Assembly (NCBI RefSeq): GCF_009756665.1 | Contig: NZ_CP037953.1 | Coordinates: 3,720,001 to 3,784,000 of the forward strand | Direction: 5' to 3' | DNA: 64,000 nucleotides | Source of the DNA: Permianibacter aggregans | GTDB lineage: Bacteria; Pseudomonadota; Gammaproteobacteria; Enterobacterales; Permianibacteraceae | Part shown: positions 46,029-54,378 of the stretch, one piece after another | How the letters are laid out: every line of letters begins with the position of its first letter | How positions within the stretch are numbered: the stretch's first letter is position 1 | Made by a program: the position numbers and the translations under genes | Notes under the pieces: generated by a model | Seen by the model: only the letters and a program-made list of their open reading frames with translations | Databases searched by the model: none | Told to the model about the DNA's origin: nothing

Positions 46029-46727
46029 TTACTGAAGCAGGAAACTCAAATCCTTCTCGCTCAGTTTCTGCACTGGCTTCTTCGCGACAAACCTCAACAA
46101 CTCCGCTTCGCCCACGCGCTCCAGCTTGTTGCCGCGTCGCAAAAGTCCGGTTCCCTCTGGCAAGGCAATCACTTGCTGATTTGGGTTTGCAGTCAAATAT
46201 TCTTCCAAACGCTGTGCCCGCGTTTCGCCATGAAAGTTGGCAGGCATCACATCGGTGTAGTGCGGGTTGATTTGGAATGGCAGTAGATTCAATGCGGCAA
46301 AGCTTGGTGGCTGCACGATGGGCATGTCGTTGGTGGTGCAGATAGTTGGTGCGCTGATGTTGCTGCCGGCGCTCCAACCCGCATACGGTGTTCCGCTTTG
46401 CACTTTGTCGCGGATACGCTCGAGCAAATCCCAATCGTAAATCGTCTTTAACAAGTGAAAAGTATTGCCGCCACCGACGGCGATTGCGTCTGCTTCTTCA
46501 ACGGCTTTTTTCGCGTCAATCGCCTTGTGAATGCCGCTTACCCGAATGCCTACCGGGTCCAGGGCTTCGCGTACCCGTTCCAAGTAGGCGTCCCAATCAA
46601 TGGTGACACCTGCGAACGGAATGAACAGCACTTCGCGCTCGCCGAAATGCTCGGCCAATGTCGTGCGGGCATGTTCCAGATAACCGCTGTCGCCAGCGCG
46701 TGAGGAGGAGAGCAGTAATAGATTCAT
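46029..46727 (-). CDS. pepE: Dipeptidase E (alpha-aspartyl dipeptidase, S51)
   Basis: A 232-residue cytoplasmic peptidase that splits Asp-Xaa dipeptides. The nucleophile is in PYAGWSAGSNISAPTI (Ser about 120), preceded by AIAVGGGNTFHLLKTIY; INPHYTD follows. Length and motifs match E. coli PepE (229). It is a single gene, flanked by repeats. Confidence 0.92.
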   Translation of the reverse strand: MNLLLLSSSRAGDSGYLEHARTTLAEHFGEREVLFIPFAGVTIDWDAYLERVREALDPVGIRVSGIHKAIDAKKAVEEADAIAVGGGNTFHLLKTIYDWDLLERIRDKVQSGTPYAGWSAGSNISAPTICTTNDMPIVQPPSFAALNLLPFQINPHYTDVMPANFHGETRAQRLEEYLTANPNQQVIALPEGTGLLRRGNKLERVGEAELLRFVAKKPVQKLSEKDLSFLLQ

Positions 46728-46822
46728 TGCTTAGTGTGCTCCACGGTGAAATGAGCTTGGTGCTGGACCTTGGATTCGATAAACGCGAAGATCGCAGCGA
46801 GAAAGTCGCGATTAAACTTTTT

Positions 46823-46890
46823 GTCATACCCGCGAAGGCGGGTATCCAGAATGTTGAAAAACAATGGATTCCCGCCTACGCGGGAATGAC
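46823..46890. repeat. Paired REP-like palindrome (BIME-like)
   Basis: A copy of the recurring unit in the divergent gap between pepE and yjbQ. Confidence 0.8.
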
Positions 46891-46943
46891 CGATATATCA
46901 GCCTGACGCGGCCAGGCTCCCGAGACACAGAGATGAGCGGCGC

Positions 46944-47351
46944 ATGATACGACAACTTTCCCTGCAGCCGAAACGACAGGGGCTGCACGAGTTCACGGAT
47001 AAAGTGCAGACGCTGGTGCGTGACAGCGGCGTGCGGGAGGGTTTGTGCACGCTGTTTGTCCGTCACACGTCCTGCAGCCTACTGATTCAGGAAAATGCCG
47101 ACCCAACCGCGAAAAGCGACCTGGAGCGTTGGCTAAATCGCTTGGTGCCGGAACACGATGAACTCTACGAGCACACCTTGGAAGGCGCTGATGACATGCC
47201 TGCGCACATCAAGGCCGCGCTGACCGCGGTCAGTCTGTCGATACCGGTTATTGATGGCGGATTGGCGCTCGGTACCTGGCAGGGCATTTACCTGTGGGAA
47301 CACCGGCATCATCCGGGCAGTCGAACAGTATTGGTACATCTGACTACGTAA
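46944..47351 (+). CDS. yjbQ: YjbQ family protein (UPF0047)
   Basis: A 135-residue protein with the family pattern VRDSGVREGLCTLFVRHTSCSLLIQENADP and LALGTWQGIYLWEHRHHPGSRTV. Some homologues show weak thiamine-phosphate synthase activity; the cellular role is not settled. It ends in a palindrome (47341-47359) ahead of ffh. Confidence 0.88.
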   Translation: MIRQLSLQPKRQGLHEFTDKVQTLVRDSGVREGLCTLFVRHTSCSLLIQENADPTAKSDLERWLNRLVPEHDELYEHTLEGADDMPAHIKAALTAVSLSIPVIDGGLALGTWQGIYLWEHRHHPGSRTVLVHLTT

Positions 47352-47359
47352 CGTAGTCA
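47341..47359. repeat. Palindrome at the end of yjbQ
   Basis: TGACTACG-TAA-CGTAGTCA: an 8-bp perfect stem that includes the yjbQ stop codon. It has no T-run, so it is a weak terminator at best; it could also be an operator for the ffh promoter. Confidence 0.5.
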
Positions 47360-47381
47360 CCGGTAGTGAGCGGATTGTCGC

Positions 47382-47387
47382 TATAAT
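47382..47387 (+). promoter_or_regulatory. -10 box of the ffh promoter
   Basis: A perfect TATAAT 48 bp upstream of the ffh start. No good -35 box is seen at 16-18 bp. Confidence 0.5.
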
Positions 47388-47434
47388 CGCGCCCCAATCG
47401 AGTTTTACCCCCACACCATTTCTGCGAGAAATCG

Positions 47435-48805
47435 ATGTTTGGCAATTTATCCGACCGCCTGAACGCCGCGCTGAAGAAGCTGTCCGGCCAGGGCCGCATC
47501 ACTGAAGACAACGTCAAAGATACACTGCGCGAAGTGCGCATGGCCTTGCTTGAGGCTGATGTCGCGTTGCCGGTGGTCAAGGAATTCATCAATAAGGTGA
47601 AAGAGCGTGCGGTTGGCACTGAGGTGATGACCAGCCTGACGCCGGGTCAGGCGTTCATCAAAATCGTCCGTGACGAGCTGGTGCATGCAATGGGCGACCA
47701 TAACGACGCCCTGAACCTTGCCCAGCAGCCACCAGCCGTGATCATGATGGCCGGCTTACAAGGTGCGGGTAAAACCACGAGCACCGGCAAACTCGCCAAG
47801 TTATTGAAAGATAGGCAGAAAAAGTCAGTTCTCGTGGTTTCTGCCGACGTTTACCGACCGGCCGCGATCAAGCAGTTGGAAACGGTGGCGCAACAGGTTG
47901 GCGTTACGTTCTTCCCGAGTTCGGTCGGTCAGGACCCGGTGGAAATCGCCAAAGCCGCCGTCAAAGAAGCGAAGAATCGCGCCCATGATGTCGTGATTGT
48001 CGATACCGCCGGCCGTCTGCACGTCGACTCCGAAATGATGGATGAAGCCAAGCGCATTCACGCGGCGGTCAATCCAATTGAAACGCTGTTCGTTGTCGAC
48101 AGCATGACCGGCCAGGATGCCGCGAACACCGCCAAAGCCTTCCACGAAGCGCTGCCATTGACCGGCGTGGTGCTGACCAAGGCGGATGGTGATGCCCGCG
48201 GTGGTGCGGCGCTGTCGATTCGCCATATTACCGGCAAGCCGATCAAATTTATTGGAGTATCGGAAAAGCTTGACGGTCTGGAGCCATTCTTCCCGGACCG
48301 TATTGCCAGCCGCATTCTCGGCATGGGTGATGTGCTGAGCCTGATTGAACAGGTCGAGCGCGATGTCGATAAAACCAAAGCCGAAGCGTTCGCGAAAAAA
48401 TTGCAGAAAGGCAAAGGCTTTGATTTGGATGATTTCCGCGAGCAATTGCGGCAAATGAAAGCGATGGGCGGCATCAGCTCAATGCTCGACAAACTGCCCG
48501 GCATGGGCCAAATCCCGGCAGCAGCGAAAGCCCAGGTTAACGACCGCGAATTGTTCCGCCTGGAAGCCATTATCAATTCGATGACACCGCAGGAACGTGC
48601 CAAGCCAGACCTGATCAAGGGCTCGCGCAAGCGCCGTATCGCGATGGGCTCCGGCACCCAGGTGCAGGACGTCAACCGTTTGCTGAAGCAATACGATCAG
48701 ATGAACACGATGATGAAAAAAATGTCATCGAAAGGTGGCTTGATGAAGATGATGCGTGGCATGGGCGGCAAGCTGCCGCCGGGTATGATGCCGCCTCGTC
48801 GTTGA
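47435..48805 (+). CDS. ffh: Signal recognition particle protein Ffh
   Basis: A 456-residue SRP GTPase that binds 4.5S RNA and directs membrane proteins to the translocon. N domain about 1-85; GTPase G1 GLQGAGKTTSTGKLA (about 107), G3 VIVDTAGRLHVD, G4 TKADGDARGG; methionine-rich M domain (330-456) with RLEAIINSMTPQERAKPDLIKGSRKRRIAMGSG, which binds the RNA, and a KMMRGMGGKLPPGMMPPRR-like tail. It is usually followed by rpsP; here an IS and a three-gene operon stand between. Confidence 0.98.
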   Translation: MFGNLSDRLNAALKKLSGQGRITEDNVKDTLREVRMALLEADVALPVVKEFINKVKERAVGTEVMTSLTPGQAFIKIVRDELVHAMGDHNDALNLAQQPPAVIMMAGLQGAGKTTSTGKLAKLLKDRQKKSVLVVSADVYRPAAIKQLETVAQQVGVTFFPSSVGQDPVEIAKAAVKEAKNRAHDVVIVDTAGRLHVDSEMMDEAKRIHAAVNPIETLFVVDSMTGQDAANTAKAFHEALPLTGVVLTKADGDARGGAALSIRHITGKPIKFIGVSEKLDGLEPFFPDRIASRILGMGDVLSLIEQVERDVDKTKAEAFAKKLQKGKGFDLDDFREQLRQMKAMGGISSMLDKLPGMGQIPAAAKAQVNDRELFRLEAIINSMTPQERAKPDLIKGSRKRRIAMGSGTQVQDVNRLLKQYDQMNTMMKKMSSKGGLMKMMRGMGGKLPPGMMPPRR

Positions 48806-48826
48806 CATGTTCCCCCTTCTGGCAAG

Positions 48827-50344
48827 CTGTCTCTTGATCACATCTTCGGTCCAGAGACAGCTGCGATATCGAGCGAGCGGAGTAAGTTAAATCCCTGAAC
48901 ACGCTCATCGAGTCGAGTCAGGCCAAGGTGTATCGTCGCCCAACTGGCGCGACCGGTGCGTTTGCTGTCATAAAAACCGCCGAGTTTAGCGATGTACTGG
49001 TAAGCCCAATGCAGTGTGGGTGTTTGTCTCGGCAATGGTTTGGCCGGATGGCTGGTTGCCCATAACACTTTCCATTCGACTTCGCTCAATACCTGGGTGC
49101 AGGGCAACTCAGCAATGGTCGTGTTGTCCAACACCTCACGCAATTGCAACAGCCGGACGGCAACGAAGCCCAAGATGACCGCCATGCGTTGCAGGTTGTC
49201 GGCGCTTTGCTGGCGTTGCTGCTCAACGCCACAACCGCTTTTCCAGGCTTTATGGAAGTCCTCGATGCGCCAGCGTCGACGATAATGGTGCAAGATCTCC
49301 TGTATCTTTTGTTCATCCGCTATCGACTCACTGGTCAGCAGTACCCAGTTCAAAGCATCTTTTGATGCGCTTTCCTCGCAGGCCCAGACGACGTTGACAC
49401 GCAATGATTCACGGTGGTCGGTATCGGTTTTCGGTGGCGCCAATTCGACTTGAACGGCGCGTAAACTCAGCGTCGCTTGACACGCCGGTCGGCCACCGCG
49501 TTGCGACACCTCGACTCGACTTTCGCCATATTTGGGGGCGTCGCTTAACGCTTCGGACAGGCGTTCATCCGACTCCGATAGTCGCCGGTCCTGGGCGGCG
49601 CGTACGATGAAGCGCTCGCCGTGTTGCACCTTGTCGAGCAAGTATTCATAGATGTCACTTTCCCGATCGCTGACGGCAATAACATCGACCATTTTATCCG
49701 CCAACCGTTGCCGCATCAGCTCGGCATGGTGTTGCCATTTGTAGCTTTCTTTTTCGGCATAACAGCGCTGCTTGCGCTGATGTCTTTGGCCGCGTTCGGC
49801 TTCATCCCGGCACCAAAAGGTTTGCGCGATCAAGCCTTCAGTCGTGCCACGCTCGGCATCGACCAACAAGGTGCTATGCACCAGATAGCCGCGCGTGCTG
49901 ACATCGGGACGCGGGCCGATATCACCAAGCGATTCACGAACGCTATGGGTGTAGGACAGACTCGTGGTGTCATCGATGGCCAACAGGCATTGGCAACTGG
50001 CTACCCGCTGCGCGGTTACTTCAAATCCGGCTTCCATGATCGCTTCTGCATTGACGGAGGGATTGCGGATCAGACGATACGCAGCTTCCTTGGCGGCTTC
50101 AAATCCGCGTGTCGCTGCGCACAAGTTGCCACCACCGTTCTGGGCCAGCGCCGTCGCCACTTGCACCAAGCGCCGGCTGCGCCGTTTGTCACCCAGCTGA
50201 CAATGACCGAATTGCTGTTCGGCCCACTGTGCTGCATCCATTTCATTCGGCATTGTCGATCTCCATCGCCTAAGTGATGGAGATCGGATCGTCTATTTTC
50301 TCTAAAGTTCTGTTCTTCCAACAAAAAATGTGTAGAAGAGACAG
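48827..50344 (-). mobile_element. Complete IS4-family (Tn5/IS50-like) insertion sequence, 1518 bp
   Basis: The ends are inverted repeats CTGTCTCTTGATCACAT (left, 48827) and CTGTCTCTTCTACACAT (right, reverse strand to 50344), 14 of 17 identical and similar to Tn5 ends. They are flanked by a perfect 10-bp direct repeat TTCTGGCAAG (48817-48826 and 50345-50354). One intact transposase gene fills it. The exact duplication suggests a recent insertion. The target was a C-run/G-run hairpin downstream of ffh, now split. Confidence 0.95.
48838..50253 (-). CDS. IS4-family DDE transposase (Tn5-like)
   Basis: A 471-residue transposase. The N terminus (WAEQQFGHCQLGDKRRSRRLVQVATALAQ) is the Tn5-type DNA-binding domain. 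The catalytic residues are in LLAIDDTTSLSY (Asp), VIAVSDRESDIYEYL (Asp) and the YREK-type signature YRRRWRIEDFHKAWKSGCG (Glu). Length is close to Tn5 transposase (476). No frameshift is seen, so it is probably active. Confidence 0.95.
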   Translation of the reverse strand: MPNEMDAAQWAEQQFGHCQLGDKRRSRRLVQVATALAQNGGGNLCAATRGFEAAKEAAYRLIRNPSVNAEAIMEAGFEVTAQRVASCQCLLAIDDTTSLSYTHSVRESLGDIGPRPDVSTRGYLVHSTLLVDAERGTTEGLIAQTFWCRDEAERGQRHQRKQRCYAEKESYKWQHHAELMRQRLADKMVDVIAVSDRESDIYEYLLDKVQHGERFIVRAAQDRRLSESDERLSEALSDAPKYGESRVEVSQRGGRPACQATLSLRAVQVELAPPKTDTDHRESLRVNVVWACEESASKDALNWVLLTSESIADEQKIQEILHHYRRRWRIEDFHKAWKSGCGVEQQRQQSADNLQRMAVILGFVAVRLLQLREVLDNTTIAELPCTQVLSEVEWKVLWATSHPAKPLPRQTPTLHWAYQYIAKLGGFYDSKRTGRASWATIHLGLTRLDERVQGFNLLRSLDIAAVSGPKM

Positions 50345-50690
50345 TTCTGGCAAGGGGGGGCTAGGGCGGGGGGTAAACTTCCAAGGCTACGCATTTTAAA
50401 AATTCAATTCGAATTCGCGTCTGATTGACCACCGCTAACCCCTCCTTCGCAGGAGGGGGATCAAAACTCCCACATTCCATCTGTTGTGTAATCCTCGTTT
50501 CAATTCCTCCATTCTTGTTTAACCTCACTACTTGAGTCTCGTCTTTGCGTTTTAAACGCACTGCAACATCGCCTGCACAGTCCAATCCCTGCGAAAGGGA
50601 ACACTATTGACAGAAATCCGTCAGAGCTTTAAAAGCATTTGAACCCATGTTCCGCACGCCCGTCTCGGCGTGAGCCGAAGGAGGAACTGC
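50345..50690. other. 346-bp intergenic region with promoter
   Basis: No gene. It starts with the second copy of the IS target repeat and the right half of the split GC hairpin, has another small hairpin (CCCCTCCTTCGCAGGAGGGG, about 50438-50457), then the promoter of the downstream operon. Confidence 0.6.
50607..50635 (+). promoter_or_regulatory. Predicted promoter of the 2-oxoacid oxidoreductase operon
   Basis: -35 TTGACA (50607-50612), a 17-bp spacer and -10 TAAAAG (50630-50635), 56 bp before the GTG start. Confidence 0.6.
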
Positions 50691-52538
50691 GTGAAGCCAA
50701 CCGATATTGGCCATCCAGACTACTTTCATAAAGTGGTCGATTGTCAGTGGGCGTGTCCTGCCCATACTCCCGTTCCCGAATACATCCGTCTGATTGCCGC
50801 TGGTAGATATACCGACGCCTATATGATCAATTGGCGCTCGAATGTCTTTCCCGGTGTGTTGGGGCGAACCTGTGATCGTCCCTGTGAGCCGGCATGTCGT
50901 CGCGGCCGAGTCGAAGATGGCGAAAGCAAGGAGCCGGTGGCGATTTGCCGTTTGAAACGTGTCGCCGCAGATTACAAGGACGATATCGATGCGTTGTTGC
51001 CCACGCCGGCATCGTCAAATGGCAAGCGTGTCGCGTGCATTGGCGCTGGGCCGGCTTCATTAACGGTGGCGCGCGATCTGGCCGTGCTCGGTTACCAGGT
51101 CACCGTGTTCGATGGCGAGAAAAAAGCCGGTGGTTTTATCCGTACGCAAATTCCGAAATTTCGCTTGCCTGAAACGGTCATCGATGAAGAAATTGACTAC
51201 ATCATGCGACTGGGTGTCGATTTTCGCGCCGGTGAACGCATCGAAAGTCTGAAAGATTTGCTGGCACAGAATTTTGATGCGGTATTTGTCGGCTCCGGCG
51301 CGCCGCGTGGCAAGGATTTGGATGTGCCGGGCAGGGCGCTCGCCTATAAACAAGTGCGAATCGGAATTGATTGGTTGGCGTCAGTCGCCTTCGGTCATGT
51401 CAAGCAAGTCGGCAAACGAGTGATCGTACTGGGCGGCGGCAACACCGCGATGGATTGCTGTCGTACCGCGCTGCGTTTCGGTGCGGAAGACGTCAAGGTC
51501 ATCGTGCGCAGTGGCTTTGAAGAAATGAAAGCCAGTCCATGGGAAAAAGAAGATGCCTTGCACGAAGGCGTGCAAATTCTCAATTACCTGAACCCGAAAA
51601 GTTTCAATGTTGAGAATGGTGTGCTGGTCAGCATGAGTTTCGACAAAGTCATTGCTGAATATGATGAAAAAGGCAAACGCCATTTGAAACCAACCGGCGA
51701 GATTGAAACCTTTGCATGCGATGAAGTGCTGGTCGCCATTGGTCAGGAAAACGCGCTCCCGTGGATTGAGCGCGATATCGGCCTGATGTTCGATAAATGG
51801 GGCATGCCGGTTGTCGACAAAACCACAATGCAATCGACCAATGAGAAAGTGTTTTTTGGTGGCGACGCGGCGTTCGGTCCGAAAAATATCATTTGGGCTG
51901 TGGCCCATGGCCATGAAGCGGCGGTGTCGATTGATTTGTATTGTCACGGTAAGGAAACAGCGGTCAGACCGGCACCGGAGGTGTCGTTGATTAGTCAGAA
52001 AATGGGCATCCACGAATGGAGCTATGACAACAACATATCGCTTGACCAACGCTATAAAGTGCCGCTGGAAAATCTGGAAATTGCGCTGAAAGAATTGCGC
52101 AAGGAAGTTGAGCTAGGCTTTGACGAGATGCTGGCGTTCAAGGAAGCGCAGCGGTGTTTGAATTGCGATGTGCAAACCGTTTTTACCGACAATAAATGCA
52201 TTGAGTGCGATGCCTGCGTCGATATTTGTCCGATGGATTGCATCACGTTTACCGGTAATGCTGACGAGAATGAGCTGCGAAAAAAGCTAAAGGCGCCAGC
52301 ACTGAATAGCGAGCAAGATTTGTATGTTTCTGACACGCTGAAGAGTTCCAGAGTGATGGTTAAGGACGAGGACGTTTGCTTGCACTGCGGGCTTTGTGCC
52401 GAGCGCTGCCCTACGGGCGCTTGGGATATGCAGAAATTTCTGCTGCATACCGCCCAGGCAGGCAATGGTTGCGGCATCCGGCCGCTCAAGGAAAGCGTGA
52501 CGCCAATCGCGACCAGGATGAGTGCCAGCCATGACTAA
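50691..52538 (+). CDS. FAD-dependent NAD(P)-binding oxidoreductase with ferredoxin domain (GltD-like)
   Basis: About 615 residues from the GTG at 50691 (AAGGAGGA six bases upstream). N-terminal cysteines (VDCQWACPAHTPV, CDRPCEPACRRG) bind a cluster as in glutamate synthase small subunit. Two dinucleotide sites follow (ACIGAGPASLTVARDLA about 110; VIVLGGGNTAMDCC about 245). The C terminus adds two [4Fe-4S] sets, CIECDACVDICPMDC and CLHCGLCAERCPTG. It probably passes electrons between NAD(P)H and the two-subunit oxidoreductase encoded next. The stop overlaps the next start. Confidence 0.87.
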   Translation: MKPTDIGHPDYFHKVVDCQWACPAHTPVPEYIRLIAAGRYTDAYMINWRSNVFPGVLGRTCDRPCEPACRRGRVEDGESKEPVAICRLKRVAADYKDDIDALLPTPASSNGKRVACIGAGPASLTVARDLAVLGYQVTVFDGEKKAGGFIRTQIPKFRLPETVIDEEIDYIMRLGVDFRAGERIESLKDLLAQNFDAVFVGSGAPRGKDLDVPGRALAYKQVRIGIDWLASVAFGHVKQVGKRVIVLGGGNTAMDCCRTALRFGAEDVKVIVRSGFEEMKASPWEKEDALHEGVQILNYLNPKSFNVENGVLVSMSFDKVIAEYDEKGKRHLKPTGEIETFACDEVLVAIGQENALPWIERDIGLMFDKWGMPVVDKTTMQSTNEKVFFGGDAAFGPKNIIWAVAHGHEAAVSIDLYCHGKETAVRPAPEVSLISQKMGIHEWSYDNNISLDQRYKVPLENLEIALKELRKEVELGFDEMLAFKEAQRCLNCDVQTVFTDNKCIECDACVDICPMDCITFTGNADENELRKKLKAPALNSEQDLYVSDTLKSSRVMVKDEDVCLHCGLCAERCPTGAWDMQKFLLHTAQAGNGCGIRPLKESVTPIATRMSASHD

Positions 52539-54378
52539 AGCTCTGCAGTCCATCAACGATTTTGTCGTGAAATTTGCCAACGTCAATGGTTCCGGTTCAG
52601 CCTCGGCCAACGAGCTGTTTGCCCGCAGCATCTTGCGCATGGGCGTACCAGTCAGTCCGCGCAATATTTTTCCGTCGAACATTCAAGGTTTGCCGACCTG
52701 GTATGAAGTGCGGGTATCGGAAGCCGGTTACCTGGGGCGGCGCGGTGGCTGCGATTTTATGGTCGCGATGAATCCGCAAACTTGGGATGAAGACCTTCGC
52801 GAGATTGAGCCGGGCGGTTATCTTTTCTATGACAACACCCGCGTCATTCATGCCGATCAGTTGCGTGATGACATCAACCTGATTGGTATGCCGCTGACTC
52901 GCATCTGTAATGAGCGTTATGACGACGCCCGTCAGCGCCAGCTATTCAAGAACATCATGTATGTTGGTGCCTTGGCGGCGATTTTCGATATTGATATTGG
53001 CGAAGTCGAAAAGCTGATCGGTGAGATGTACAAGGGCAAAGAGAAGTTACTGGAACCGAACATCGAGGCGCTGCACAGTGGCCGCGATTACGCCAGAACC
53101 CATCTCAACTGTGCCTCGATCGGATTGAAGATTCGCCGTGCTGACGCCGTTGGTGACCGGATTTTTATCGAAGGCAATAGCGCGACGGCATTGGGCTGTG
53201 TTTACGGCGGTGCCACGGTTTGTGCCTGGTATCCGATTACGCCTTCGACATCGGTCGTCGATGCCTTTCAAAGTTATTGCAACAAGTTCCGTATCGACAA
53301 AGCCTCCGGCGAAAAGCGCTTCGCGATTGTCCAGGGTGAAGACGAGATTGCCTCGATAGGGATTGTTGTTGGTGCCGGCTGGAACGGTGCCAGAGCATTT
53401 ACCGCGACTTCCGGTCCCGGTGTATCTCTGATGACCGAGTTTTTGGGGCTGGCGTATTTTGCGGAAATACCGGCGACGATTATCAACGTCCAGCGTGGTG
53501 GCCCCTCGACCGGTATGCCGACACGGACTCAGCAGGCCGATCTGTTTTCCTGTGCGTACGCATCAAACGGCGATACCAAGCACATTCTGCTGTTCCCGGA
53601 AGACCCTAAGGAGTGCTTTGATTTTGCCGCGCAAGCTCTGGATTTGGCCGATCAACTGCAAACACCGGTGTTTGTCATGAGCGATCTCGATATCGGCATG
53701 AATACCCGACTTTGTGCGCCGTTTGAATGGGACGAAAACCGGCATATGCAACGCGGCAAAATTGTTACACGCGAGCAACTGGATGCCGGCATAAAATTCG
53801 GCCGTTATCAGGATGTCGATGGCGACGGCATTCCTTATCGCACCTATCCCGGTACCCATCCGAGCAAGGGTGCTTTTTTCACCCGTGGTACCAGCAAGGA
53901 TGCCAATGCCCGTTATTCAGAACGGGGTGAGGATTACGTCGAGAATATGCAGCGGCTGCAGCGCAAGTTTGAAACGGCGAAATCGCTGGTGCCGCAACCC
54001 ATCGAAACGACGCATGACACGCCGGCTACGGTCGGTGTTATCTATTTTGGCTCAACCAGTCCTGCAATGCAGGAAGCGATGGATAATTTGCAGCGTCGCG
54101 GTTTGGTGATCGATGCGATGCGCTTGCGCGCCTTTCCTTTCCCGGATTCGGTCATGGAGTTTATCCATCGGCACGAAAAAGTGTTTGTTGTAGAACAAAA
54201 TCGCGATGGCCAATTGCGTTCGCTTTTAATCAACGAAGGCCAGATCAATCCGGCCAAACTGATTCCGGTACTGCATTTTGATGGCACACCGATCACGGCG
54301 CGTTTTATTACCCAAACGATTTGCACCGCGCTGAATCTCGGCCACTGTGAATCCATGCCCAAGCAGGCTGCGCTATGA
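52531..54378 (+). CDS. 2-oxoacid:acceptor oxidoreductase, fused gamma-alpha subunit
   Basis: About 615 residues from the ATG at 52531, which overlaps the previous stop; a GTG at 52522 is an alternative. The N-terminal 190 residues are the gamma domain (ANVNGSGSASANELFARSI, EAGYLGRRGGCDFMVAMN). The rest is the alpha/pyrimidine-binding region (YPITPSTSVVDAF, QGEDEIASIGIVVGAGWNGARAFTATSGPG, QRGGPSTGMPTRTQQADL), KorA-like. With the beta subunit it would decarboxylate a 2-oxoacid (2-oxoglutarate or a branched or aryl one) to acyl-CoA. The substrate is not decided by sequence alone. Confidence 0.9.
   Translation: MTKALQSINDFVVKFANVNGSGSASANELFARSILRMGVPVSPRNIFPSNIQGLPTWYEVRVSEAGYLGRRGGCDFMVAMNPQTWDEDLREIEPGGYLFYDNTRVIHADQLRDDINLIGMPLTRICNERYDDARQRQLFKNIMYVGALAAIFDIDIGEVEKLIGEMYKGKEKLLEPNIEALHSGRDYARTHLNCASIGLKIRRADAVGDRIFIEGNSATALGCVYGGATVCAWYPITPSTSVVDAFQSYCNKFRIDKASGEKRFAIVQGEDEIASIGIVVGAGWNGARAFTATSGPGVSLMTEFLGLAYFAEIPATIINVQRGGPSTGMPTRTQQADLFSCAYASNGDTKHILLFPEDPKECFDFAAQALDLADQLQTPVFVMSDLDIGMNTRLCAPFEWDENRHMQRGKIVTREQLDAGIKFGRYQDVDGDGIPYRTYPGTHPSKGAFFTRGTSKDANARYSERGEDYVENMQRLQRKFETAKSLVPQPIETTHDTPATVGVIYFGSTSPAMQEAMDNLQRRGLVIDAMRLRAFPFPDSVMEFIHRHEKVFVVEQNRDGQLRSLLINEGQINPAKLIPVLHFDGTPITARFITQTICTALNLGHCESMPKQAAL

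Noticed and set aside
45654-46434. Several overlapping open frames between the porin gene and pepE
   Set aside because: They lie in hairpin-rich repeat-like DNA or run antisense to pepE, with no ribosome sites or recognisable domains.
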